Under the pieces are notes generated by a model that was not told the DNA's origin, searched no databases, and worked only from the letters and a program-made list of their open reading frames with translations. Shown in pieces: positions 1 to 5,211 of a DNA stretch of 5,231 bases. The position numbers were made by a program, and so were the translations under genes. Positions within the stretch are counted from its first letter, which is position 1; each line of letters opens with the position of its first letter. The stretch comes from Actinomycetota bacterium (GTDB lineage Bacteria > Actinomycetota > Acidimicrobiia > Acidimicrobiales > CADCTF01), in contig JAHWJQ010000154.1 in the NCBI GenBank assembly GCA_019348305.1, positions 1 to 5,231 on the forward strand, given 5' to 3'.

Positions 1-313
1 GAACCTGCGCCTCGTCCACCTCCCCGTCCACGCCTCCTGGTTGAACCAGGTCGAGATCTACTTCTCGGTCCTGCAGCGCAAGGTGCTCAAGCCCAACGAC
101 TTCGCTGACCTGCACGAGCTCGAGCACCGGATCCTGAGCTTCCAGGCGCGCTACGAGGCCAGCGCCAAGCCCTTCGAGTGGCGCTTCACCCGCTCGGACC
201 TCGACTCCTTGCTCCGTCGTCTCGACGAGAAGCATGGACCCACAACCGCGGAACGGGCGGAACTCCTTGAAGCCGCCTGAGGATCACGCGTGAACTTCAG
301 AGATGGGCCACTA
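1..313 (+). mobile_element. Right (3') end of an IS630-family insertion sequence, left part outside window
   Basis: The first 280 bases encode the C-terminus of an IS630-type transposase. The next ~33 bases are non-coding IS end, and the element appears to stop at the TA dinucleotide at 312-313. The boundary is placed there because similarity to Pnkp begins with the very next codon (314), and IS630/Tc1-mariner elements insert at and duplicate TA. The terminal inverted repeat should lie within about 288-311, but its partner at the left end is outside the window, so the repeat cannot be verified. Transposase is confident; the exact end is inferred. Confidence 0.7.
2..280 (+). CDS. IS630-family DDE transposase, C-terminal part (5' truncated by window edge)
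   Basis: This is the C-terminal ~92 residues of a transposase that cuts and joins DNA at TA targets. Reading from base 2, the segment contains the hallmark P-x-H-x-SWLNQVE followed by I-Y-F-S and later L-Q-R-K-V-L. This is the conserved block around the last acidic residue of the DDE catalytic triad in IS630/Tc1-mariner enzymes, with the Glu at bases 53-55. The remainder (H-E-L-E near the middle, then FEWRFTRSDLDSLLRRL) matches the usual C-terminal tail that ends these proteins, so the 3' end is natural and the gene is cut only by the window edge. The TTG at 41 encodes the Leu of SWLNQ and is not a start. The stop TGA lies within TGAGG, which could also act as a ribosome-binding site for the reading frame starting at 290. 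Confidence 0.9.
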   Translation, partial: NLRLVHLPVHASWLNQVEIYFSVLQRKVLKPNDFADLHELEHRILSFQARYEASAKPFEWRFTRSDLDSLLRRLDEKHGPTTAERAELLEAA

Positions 314-778
314 AGCGACCACCTGTGGCACATCCAGACCCTCGGCCGGCTCGCCGATATCGACCCGGGCACCTTCCGCGCCACGTCCACAGTGACGGTG
401 GATCTCGATGACGACGCGAGCGAAGCCGCGGCGGTGGCATGGTGGGAGGAGCTGACCAGCGGCGGCGGCGAGGGCATGGTCGTCAAGCCGGTCGAGGTCA
501 TCCACCGCGGACGCAAGGGCCTCACCCAGCCCGGGATCAAGTGCCGCGGCCGCGAGTACCTCCGCATCATCTACGGCCCCGAGTACACCGCCGCCGCCAA
601 CCTCAGCCGGCTCCGTTCGCGCGGCCTCGGCCACAAGCGCTCCCTCGCGCTGCGGGAGTTCGCGCTCGGGATCGAGGCGCTCGAGCGCTTCGTGTCGGGC
701 GAGCCGCTCTACCGAGTCCACGAATGCGTCTTTGGCGTGCTCGCCCTCGAAAGCGAACCAGTCGACCCGAGGCTCTGA
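290..778 (+). pseudogene. pnkp: Truncated remnant of bacterial RNA-repair enzyme Pnkp (ligase-domain C-terminus)
   Basis: Full-length bacterial Pnkp is a three-domain protein of roughly 850 residues (5' kinase, 2',3' phosphatase, adenylyl-/ligase module) that works with Hen1 to repair cleaved RNA. Only the last part of the ligase module remains here. Visible are DHLWHIQTLGRL (residues 10-21), GGEGMVVKP (59-67, nucleotidyltransferase motif IV), the block around IKCRGREYLRIIYGPEY (82-98, motif V) and the conserved C-terminal end HECVFGVLALESEPVDPRL. The adenylation lysine of motif I and both N-terminal enzymes are absent, so no ligase activity is expected. Residues 1-8 are encoded by the IS630 end; genuine Pnkp sequence starts at codon 314 (Ser9). 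The GTG at 290 has a GAGG seven bases upstream, so the fragment could still be translated. The 5' half of the gene may lie left of the IS, outside the window. Family assignment is firm and the pseudogene call is strong. Confidence 0.85.
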
Positions 779-790
779 TGCTCGAAATTT

Positions 791-844
791 TGCGGCGTTT
801 GGGCAAGCTGAGCGTCGCTCTGCGGCGTTGAGTCTGCCCAGACG
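791..844. repeat. Inverted repeat with internal hairpin and direct repeat, downstream of pnkp remnant
   Basis: CGTTTGGGCA (796-805) pairs with TGCCCAGACG (835-844) over ten positions, nine Watson-Crick plus one G-T. The 29-base interior holds a small GAGC-GTC-GCTC hairpin (810-820). The nonamer TGCGGCGTT also occurs twice, at 791-799 and 821-829, exactly 30 bases apart. No T-run follows, so an intrinsic terminator is not indicated. It may be a folded RNA element or decayed repeat; the function is unknown. Confidence 0.4.
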
Positions 845-860
845 TGTAGGGCAACCTCGC

Positions 861-890
861 TTGCACGGCGTCTCTGGCCTCTGACAGAGT
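861..890 (+). promoter_or_regulatory. Weak candidate promoter for the pst operon
   Basis: TTGCAC (861-866) resembles a -35 element. Eighteen bases later CAGAGT (885-890) offers a poor -10 with the A at position 2 and T at position 6. The predicted start point would fall near 897, inside the left arm of the palindrome at 895-918. An 11-base odd palindrome CTCTG-A-CAGAG (879-889) overlaps the -10. No repeated Pho-box motif was recognised. Weak matches are common in GC-rich DNA, so this is tentative. Confidence 0.25.
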
Positions 891-894
891 CCCG

Positions 895-918
895 GGCGAT
901 CAACGGAGATTGATCGCC
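895..918. promoter_or_regulatory. Perfect 9-bp inverted repeat (candidate operator or leader hairpin) upstream of pstS
   Basis: GGCGATCAA (895-903) and TTGATCGCC (910-918) are exact reverse complements separated by six bases. The 24-bp site ends 24 bp before the chosen pstS start and lies just upstream of its ribosome-binding site. It contains ATCAA-N6-TTGAT, a spacing and half-site style that resembles operators of several ArsR-family repressors (recalled, not looked up). Alternatively it is a stem-loop in the 5' leader. It is followed by TTCT rather than a T-tract, so a terminator is less likely. Confidence 0.5.
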
Positions 919-942
919 TTCTGCCACCGAGAGGAAGATGCC

Positions 943-1830
943 GTGGGGAAACGCCTCCCTTTCCGGGCCGCCGTCGCCGCCCTCGTCCTGGCCGCGTGCG
1001 GGACGAGCGCCGGTTCGGGTGGCGCGACGGGCGGCGGTGGTAACGGAGCGACGCTGAGAGTCAGCGGCTCGACAACGGTCAATCCAGTCGCCGTTGATGC
1101 CTCCGAGGTGCTGCGCACGGGGGGAATGAAGATCACCGTCGACAGTCAGGGCGGTTCGGCTGGTGGCATCGCCCAGCTGGGTCGGGGCCAGGTGGACATT
1201 GCCATGACCTCGAAGCCGGTCACGGCCGCCGAGCGCGAGATGTTCCCCTCCGTGGACTTCGTGGCCACCGAGATCGGGCAGGACGCTGTGGGCATCGTCG
1301 TTCGACGGGAGGTGGCCGACGCCGGCGTCACCAATCTCACCAAGGACGAGGCGCGAGCCATCTTCGAGGCCCGCGTGACCAACTGGAAGCGGCTGGACGG
1401 GCCCGACCTGAAGGTGTTCGTCTACGACAAGGAGCCCGGTCGAGGTACGCGCGAGCAACTCGACAAGTACCTCTACGGTTCCGACGGGAAGGCACCGCCG
1501 CCACCCCAGTCGGACAACTTCGCCATCGTCGGCGGCAACGAGGAGACCCGGGCCAAGCTGCTCTCCACACCGGGATCAGTGGGGCCCCTGTCGACCTCGT
1601 TCATCGCCGGCTATCCCAAGCTCGCAGCCGTGGCCCTCGACGGCATCGAGCCGACGGTGGACAACGTCAGGGACGGTAGCTACCCGATGTCGCGACCCCT
1701 GTTCTTGGTCACGAACGGAGCGGCCACGGGGGCGGCCAAACGCTTCATCGACTACGTGCTGTCGGACGAGGGCCAGGGGCTGGTCCGCAAGCACGGGTAC
1801 CTCACCCGGGCCGATCTGGGGCTGGGCTGA
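943..1830 (+). CDS. pstS: Phosphate ABC transporter substrate-binding lipoprotein (PstS family)
   Basis: This is the extracytoplasmic receptor that binds inorganic phosphate and hands it to the Pst permease; it is anchored to the membrane by a lipid. The GTG start at 943 was chosen because it follows GAGAGGAAG (929-937) at good spacing and gives a compact lipoprotein signal: K-R near the N-terminus, a hydrophobic stretch, then LAAC with Cys19. A Ser/Gly/Thr-rich tether (20-36) follows. The mature domain shows SGSTTV (41-46) and GGSAGG (70-75), both phosphate-contact regions of PstS-like proteins. MTSKP (88-92), the FEARVTNW hinge segment (141-148) and EPGRGTRE (164-171, the usual G-S/R-G-T-R phosphate loop) also fit. 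A four-proline run (185-188) is unusual. At 295 residues it is short to normal for the family. It is the first gene of the operon, with the fused permease gene starting about 26 bp downstream. A TTG at 910 would extend the frame but lies inside the palindrome arm and spoils the signal peptide. Confidence 0.92.
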   Translation: MGKRLPFRAAVAALVLAACGTSAGSGGATGGGGNGATLRVSGSTTVNPVAVDASEVLRTGGMKITVDSQGGSAGGIAQLGRGQVDIAMTSKPVTAAEREMFPSVDFVATEIGQDAVGIVVRREVADAGVTNLTKDEARAIFEARVTNWKRLDGPDLKVFVYDKEPGRGTREQLDKYLYGSDGKAPPPPQSDNFAIVGGNEETRAKLLSTPGSVGPLSTSFIAGYPKLAAVALDGIEPTVDNVRDGSYPMSRPLFLVTNGAATGAAKRFIDYVLSDEGQGLVRKHGYLTRADLGLG

Positions 1831-1856
1831 GCGCCCCGCCCGCCACCCTGCGCCCG

Positions 1857-3644
1857 TTGCCGGCGCGCGCCGCGCCGACGCTGAGGTGGGTGCCGGCGGC
1901 CACGGGGGGCACGGCCGCCATGGCCGGAGCCGCTCTGGTGGCCATCGTCGGCTTCCTGGTCGTGGGCGTCGCCTCGGGTGCCGTGCCATGGCGAGAACTG
2001 CTCACCTCGGCCACGTGGGACCCGTCCCGCGGACGCTACGGCGCACTGGCGATGATCTGGGGCACCGCCGCGGTGGCGGCCGTCGCCCTTGCCCTGGCTG
2101 CTCCTGTGGGATGGGCCGCCGCTATAGGCATCGTCGAACTTGCAGCACCGCGGTGGCGGCGCGTCCTGCGCGGTGGTGCCGAGCTGCTGGCGGTGGTGCC
2201 CTCGATCGTGTACGGCCTGCTGGGCATCGCCTATCTGCGCCCACTGGTGTCGCGACTGGCGGGGGTGCCCGGTGGGGACAGCCTGCTGGCAGCCGGGCTC
2301 GTGCTGGCAGTGATGGTGCTCCCGACGGTCATCGCCGTCTCAGCCGACGCCCTGGCCGCAGTGCCCCACCGCTACCGGGAGGCCGCTGCTGCCTGCGGGC
2401 TGACCCGCACCGAGGTTGTCCGCGCCGGAGTGCTGCCCCACGCCGGCAGGGGCATGGCAGCCGCGGCCCTGCTAGGACTGGCGCGGGCCCTGGGCGAGAC
2501 CATCGCCGTGTTCCTCGTCGTCGGGCGGGCCGACGGGCGCCTGCCTTCGTCCGTGGGCGACGTGATGGCCAGCCTGGTGCACCCGGGCCAGACCCTCACC
2601 ACCAAGCTCAATGGGCCCGAGAGCGTGCAGGCGGGGACGTCGGGGACGCACTGGGCCGCCCTGTGTGCCCTCGGGCTGGTGCTGTTGGCCGCAGTCGCCA
2701 CGTCCACCATCACCGGCCAGCGTCGGTTTGCGGAGGGGGTGCGCGCCTCGGGCCGGCGCCGACGCCGGCGCCGGGGCGACGCCCTGGTCAGTCGAGCCGG
2801 CCGGAGGGCGGCGCGCGACCGGCTCTGGGTACTGGCCCTGGGGGCGGTGGTCGCCATGATCCTGGTTCTCGTCACCGCCATCGTCGTCGTCGTGGCCGTC
2901 CGGGGCCGGGGGGCGTTCGACCCCCGCTTCTGGTGGCGACCGGCCAGCGGGGCCAGCGGCGGCGGCATCCGCAACCAGCTGACCGGGACGGCGTTGCTCG
3001 TGGCCGTCGCCGGCCTTCTGGCCGCACCCGTCGGCCTGGGCCTGGGCATGGTCGTGGCCGAGTACGCCCGGCCGGCGGCCGCCCGGTGGCTGCGCACACT
3101 GACCCTGACCCTGGGGGGAGTGCCCTCGATCCTGCTCGGCCTGTGGGGCTACTGGCTCTTCAGCACCCGTTTCGGCTGGGGCAAGAGCTGGTTGAGCGGC
3201 AGCATCGTCCTGGCGGTGGTGGCGGTGCCGCCGGTCGCCATCGCGGTGGCTGCCTGCGTCGCTGCCGTACCAGAGGAGCGGCGGGAGGCGGCGCTGGCGC
3301 TGGGGCTGCGCCGTGACCAGCTGGTCCGGTCGGTGCTCGTCCCCCAGGCCCTGCCCGGGATGGTGACGGGTCTGCTGCTCGGCCTGGCCCGGGCCGCCGG
3401 CGAGACCGCGCCGTTGCTCTTCACGGCCGCCGTCTTCTCGGGGGCGCCCGTGCTTCCCGCCGGCGTGGTGGAGTCCCCGGTGGCGGCTCTGCCCACCCAC
3501 ATCTTCACGCTGGCCCAAGACGCCGCCGACCCTGCCGCACTCGACGCCGCGTGGGGAGCGGCGTTGGCCCTGATCATGGTCGCAGGACTGCTCGTTCTTG
3601 CCGCCGTCCCCATTCGCCGCCGTAGAGAGGTGCAGACGACGTGA
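1857..3644 (+). CDS. pstCA: Fused phosphate ABC transporter permease, PstC-PstA in one polypeptide
   Basis: The protein forms the membrane channel of the phosphate importer. Normally two proteins, PstC and PstA, pair to do this; here one 595-residue chain contains both, in that order. The PstC half (about 22-290) has six predicted membrane segments near 22-40, 65-94, 108-128, 143-165, 203-223 and 266-285. Its EAA coupling loop is YREAAAACGLTR (173-184), followed by LGLARALGETIAVFLVVG. The linker (about 288-322) holds seven consecutive arginines and more basic residues, so it should be cytoplasmic. The PstA half (about 323-585) has six segments near 324-348, 376-402, 417-435, 447-469, 503-525 and 563-584. 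It carries GGVPSILLGLWGYW (420-433), an EAA loop ERREAALALGLR (474-485) and LGLARAAGETAPLLFTA. The start is uncertain. TTG 1857 lacks a clear ribosome-binding site; alternatives are GTG 1890 and ATG 1920, or a CTG at 1827 overlapping the pstS stop. The stop overlaps the pstB start. Confidence 0.9.
   Translation: MPARAAPTLRWVPAATGGTAAMAGAALVAIVGFLVVGVASGAVPWRELLTSATWDPSRGRYGALAMIWGTAAVAAVALALAAPVGWAAAIGIVELAAPRWRRVLRGGAELLAVVPSIVYGLLGIAYLRPLVSRLAGVPGGDSLLAAGLVLAVMVLPTVIAVSADALAAVPHRYREAAAACGLTRTEVVRAGVLPHAGRGMAAAALLGLARALGETIAVFLVVGRADGRLPSSVGDVMASLVHPGQTLTTKLNGPESVQAGTSGTHWAALCALGLVLLAAVATSTITGQRRFAEGVRASGRRRRRRRGDALVSRAGRRAARDRLWVLALGAVVAMILVLVTAIVVVVAVRGRGAFDPRFWWRPASGASGGGIRNQLTGTALLVAVAGLLAAPVGLGLGMVVAEYARPAAARWLRTLTLTLGGVPSILLGLWGYWLFSTRFGWGKSWLSGSIVLAVVAVPPVAIAVAACVAAVPEERREAALALGLRRDQLVRSVLVPQALPGMVTGLLLGLARAAGETAPLLFTAAVFSGAPVLPAGVVESPVAALPTHIFTLAQDAADPAALDAAWGAALALIMVAGLLVLAAVPIRRRREVQTT
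2718..2822 (+). other. Arginine-rich linker joining PstC and PstA halves
   Basis: These bases encode residues 288-322 of the fused permease, with seven consecutive Arg codons around 2751-2773 and further Arg-rich sequence after them. The DNA carries GCCGGCGCC twice (2752-2760 and 2764-2772), separated by three bases. By the positive-inside rule the segment lies in the cytoplasm, which agrees with PstC ending and PstA starting on that side after six helices each. There is no in-frame stop, so the two halves form one open frame. Confidence 0.7.
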
Positions 3645-4339
3645 CGGCGGTGAGCGTCCGTGATCTCGTTGTCACCTGCCGGGACCGGGTGCTGGTCGGA
3701 CCGCTTTCCTTCGATCTCCCCGCCGGCACGAGCCTGGGCCTGCGTGGGCCGTCGGGGACGGGAAAGTCGACCGTGCTACGCGCCCTGGTCGGCCTGCTGC
3801 CCCAGGGCCTCGCCGCCACGGGCGACGTCCGGGTACTGGGCGTCGACATCGCCGGCCGCGGTGCCGACCTCCCTGGCCTGCGGGCCCGGGCTGCGTTGGT
3901 CGGCCAGACGCCTGTGGTGTTTCCCGGGTCGATCCTTGCCAATACCACCCTCGGGCTACGCCACGTCATGCGAGCCACTCGAGCAGAGCTGCGAGCGCGC
4001 GCCGAGATGGCGCTCGTCGAGGCCGGGCTGTGGGACGAGGTCGTCGATCGCCTGGGCGAGCCGGCTGACCAGCTCAGCGTCGGCCAGCGCCAGCGACTGT
4101 GCCTCGCCCGGGCTCTCGCCCTCGACCCCCCGCTGCTGCTGCTCGACGAACCCACCAGCGCACTGGACCCGGCCGCCACCGCGGCGGTGGAGGCGACGGT
4201 GGCAACCCTGCTCGACCGCCGGACCGTGCTCGTGGTCTCCCATGACGAGGCCCAGCTTGGTCGACTTTGCCAGGCGGTCGTCAGCCTGGCGGACCGGACT
4301 CGCGAGCCCGATGAGGGGCAGGCGGTGACGTTGGCCTGA
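3641..4339 (+). CDS. pstB: Phosphate ABC transporter ATP-binding protein (PstB-like)
   Basis: This is the cytoplasmic ATPase that powers phosphate import through the fused PstC-PstA permease. Landmarks in 232 residues are: Walker A GPSGTGKST (36-44); Q-loop GQTPVVFPGSI with Gln89, resembling the FPxSI segment of PstB; LWDEVVDRL (130-138), typical of PstB helical domains; signature LSVGQRQRLCLARAL (145-159); Walker B LLLLDE (165-170); D-loop SALD (173-176); and switch His201 in SHDEAQ. All catalytic residues are present. Differences from classical PstB are LSVGQ instead of LSGGQ, VGQ instead of the usual VFQ before the Q-loop, and SHDEAQ in place of THNMQQ, plus a somewhat shorter length (usual about 250-260). 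The GTG start overlaps the permease stop as GTGA, with GAGAGG (3625-3630) ten bases upstream, so it is probably translationally coupled. The PstB name rests as much on the operon as on the sequence; related importers of other oxyanions are possible but less likely. Confidence 0.87.
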   Translation: MTAVSVRDLVVTCRDRVLVGPLSFDLPAGTSLGLRGPSGTGKSTVLRALVGLLPQGLAATGDVRVLGVDIAGRGADLPGLRARAALVGQTPVVFPGSILANTTLGLRHVMRATRAELRARAEMALVEAGLWDEVVDRLGEPADQLSVGQRQRLCLARALALDPPLLLLDEPTSALDPAATAAVEATVATLLDRRTVLVVSHDEAQLGRLCQAVVSLADRTREPDEGQAVTLA

Positions 4340-4354
4340 GGGTGGACCGAGACG

Positions 4355-4711
4355 CTACCGGCAGCAGTCGGAGTTCCCGCCGGGCAGGGCGACGGAGCTG
4401 AGAGACTGAGGATCGAGAAGGTCGATCAAGGCGGCGCTGGCGACGCGCAAGCCGGCGGGGTCGAGGGCGTAGAGCGTGAAGTTGTGGGACCGACGGGCCG
4501 TGACCAGGCCGGCGCGTTCCAGCACCCGCAGGTGGTGGCTCACGAGCGGCTGGGCCATTCCCTCGTTGGCCACCAGGTCGCGCACGCAACACTCCCTGCC
4601 CCGCAGCGCGCAGAACACCCGGAACCGGTTGGGATCGGCAAGCGCCCGCAGGATGACGAGCGCGTCCGGTTCCGCAGGCGTCGCTCTTCCGGCCGCCGTT
4701 GTCGTGGCCAT
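4355..4711 (-). CDS. arsR: ArsR/SmtB-family metal(loid)-responsive repressor
   Basis: This is a small winged-helix DNA-binding repressor, 118 residues from the chosen ATG. ALADPNRFRVFCALRGRE (24-40) leads into CCVRDL (41-46). The recognition-helix region is QPLVSHHLRVLERAGLV (54-70), and the wing runs through ARRSHNFTLYAL (72-83). CCVRDL corresponds to the ELCVCDL metal-binding box of ArsR proteins but with the two cysteines adjacent (41-42). Cys34 lies just before it, and the C-terminus ends in Asp-Cys-Cys-Arg (116-117). Such clustered cysteines suit As(III), Sb(III) or another thiophilic metal; the ligand is inferred. ATG 4711 was chosen over the in-frame TTG at 4747 because the family rarely has the extra residues and the TTG sits in a possible -35 box. 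GGGAG lies nine bases upstream of the ATG. The gene faces pstB tail to tail with only 15 bp between them. No arsenic transporter or reductase is in the window. Confidence 0.9.
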   Translation of the reverse strand: MATTTAAGRATPAEPDALVILRALADPNRFRVFCALRGRECCVRDLVANEGMAQPLVSHHLRVLERAGLVTARRSHNFTLYALDPAGLRVASAALIDLLDPQSLSSVALPGGNSDCCR

Positions 4712-4717
4712 CACTCG

Positions 4718-4747
4718 AATCTCCCAGAGGCCCGGGAAGAAGGTCAA
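4718..4747 (-). promoter_or_regulatory. Candidate promoter of arsR, possibly giving a leaderless transcript
   Basis: On the minus strand TTGACC (4747-4742) is followed after 18 bases by GAGATT (4723-4718). The arsR ATG (4711) begins six bases further on, so transcription could start at or next to the A of the start codon. The -35 is good and the -10 is weak (3 of 6 matches). A GGGAG overlaps the -10 region and could instead serve as a ribosome-binding site for a longer transcript, so the two readings conflict. Confidence 0.3.
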
Positions 4748-4876
4748 GCGACGTCGGCGACCGTGGCTGCCGGTTCCTCCGCCGGAAGGGCGAGCCCTGC
4801 ATGGTGTCCTACCCTGTGCCCATCATTGGGACGGAGTTCGAGAACCTCGGCATGGCGGGTGAAGGACACCGTCGGT

Positions 4877-4896
4877 CCACGGTTCGATCCCCGTGG
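4877..4896. repeat. 6-bp inverted repeat with 8-base loop
   Basis: CCACGG (4877-4882) and CCGTGG (4891-4896) are exact reverse complements around TTCGATCC. It precedes the hydrolase remnant and could be an operator or leader hairpin. The GGTTCGATCC core looks like a tRNA T-arm, but the stem does not pair with the required seven-base loop. Short palindromes of this size are frequent in GC-rich DNA. Confidence 0.3.
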
Positions 4897-4908
4897 GGTG
4901 AGCCGGGG

Positions 4909-5211
4909 ATTACTGCACCCGAGCGGCGGCTCTCGGGGGAGCTGTTCCCCTACGAGAGTCGCCTCGTCGACGCTGGACGGGTGCCGGGTGCATTACATCG
5001 ACGAGGGCGAGGGTCCGGTGCTCTCCCCGCGCTCGTCGCGTGGGGCGGGAGGGACTTCGCCTTTCGCGATGCCGAACGGCGCCGGTTCGAGGCGGCGTTC
5101 CCCCGGCACCGCACCGTCGTCTTCGAGCGGGCCGGTCATTACATCCAACAGGACCGCCCCGGGCGGCTGGCGTCCACGATCGAGAGGTGGTGGGGTGAAG
5201 ATGGACCGTGA
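4909..5211 (+). pseudogene. Broken alpha/beta-hydrolase gene (haloalkane-dehalogenase-like), core deleted and frameshifted
   Basis: Intact relatives are cytoplasmic hydrolases of about 290-310 residues with an Asp/Ser nucleophile, an acid and a His. Here the N-terminal strand FPYESRLVD is read up to 4971. The continuation LDGCRVHYIDEGEGPVL is then found one base out of phase (4973-5023), which implies an extra G near 4972. Right after it, near 5021-5030, the sequence jumps to the family's C-terminal part, PALVAWGGRDFAFRD. This is followed by RAGHYIQQDRPGRL with the catalytic His, and a final helix STIERWW. The roughly 180-200 residues between, including the nucleophile elbow and cap domain, are missing. 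The frame stays open through both lesions, so a 100-residue product is conceivable but cannot be an active hydrolase. No in-frame ATG or GTG is well placed; ATT at 4909 followed by Thr-Ala-Pro, six bases after GGGGTGAG, may be a mutated ATG start. Subfamily is likely, specificity unknown. Confidence 0.75.

Larger units (their letters stand above)
4712..4908. other. Intergenic region between arsR and hydrolase remnant
   Basis: About 197 bp without a recognisable gene. An open frame runs through it on the plus strand into the hydrolase remnant, but the protein it would encode before about 4909 resembles nothing I recognise. It should hold the arsR promoter and any ArsR operator, but no ATCAA-N6-TTGAT site like the one before pstS was found here. 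The only clear symmetry is the palindrome at 4877-4896. Confidence 0.5.

Noticed and set aside
778..831. 17-codon frame starting at the ATG overlapping the pnkp stop
   Set aside because: Very short, no similarity recognised, and it lies within the repeat-rich intergenic stretch.
910..942. TTG 910 as start of pstS
   Set aside because: It lies in the right arm of the palindrome, has no ribosome-binding site and would put charged residues before the lipoprotein signal. GTG 943 has a good site and a normal signal peptide.
1886..3316. Long plus-strand open frame in a second phase over the permease gene
   Set aside because: Arg/Gly/Pro-rich shadow of the GC-rich gene with no recognisable motif.
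2472..3518. Long minus-strand open frame opposite the permease fusion
   Set aside because: Its product is a low-complexity Gly/Gln/Arg/His-rich sequence, as expected from the antisense of GC-rich membrane protein codons. The plus frame has clear Pst motifs.
4340..4354. Bidirectional terminator between pstB and arsR
   Set aside because: The 15-bp gap has no stem-loop with a T-run. Termination may be Rho-dependent or within the coding ends, but nothing is visible.
4860..4905. Possible tRNA 3' half (GGTTCGATCC)
   Set aside because: A seven-base T-loop leaves a stem mismatch, and no anticodon arm, acceptor stem or CCA is present nearby.
4699..4908. N-terminal extension of the hydrolase remnant from 4699 or 4801
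   Set aside because: It overlaps the arsR start and promoter and shows no hydrolase similarity; family similarity starts around 4909-4920.
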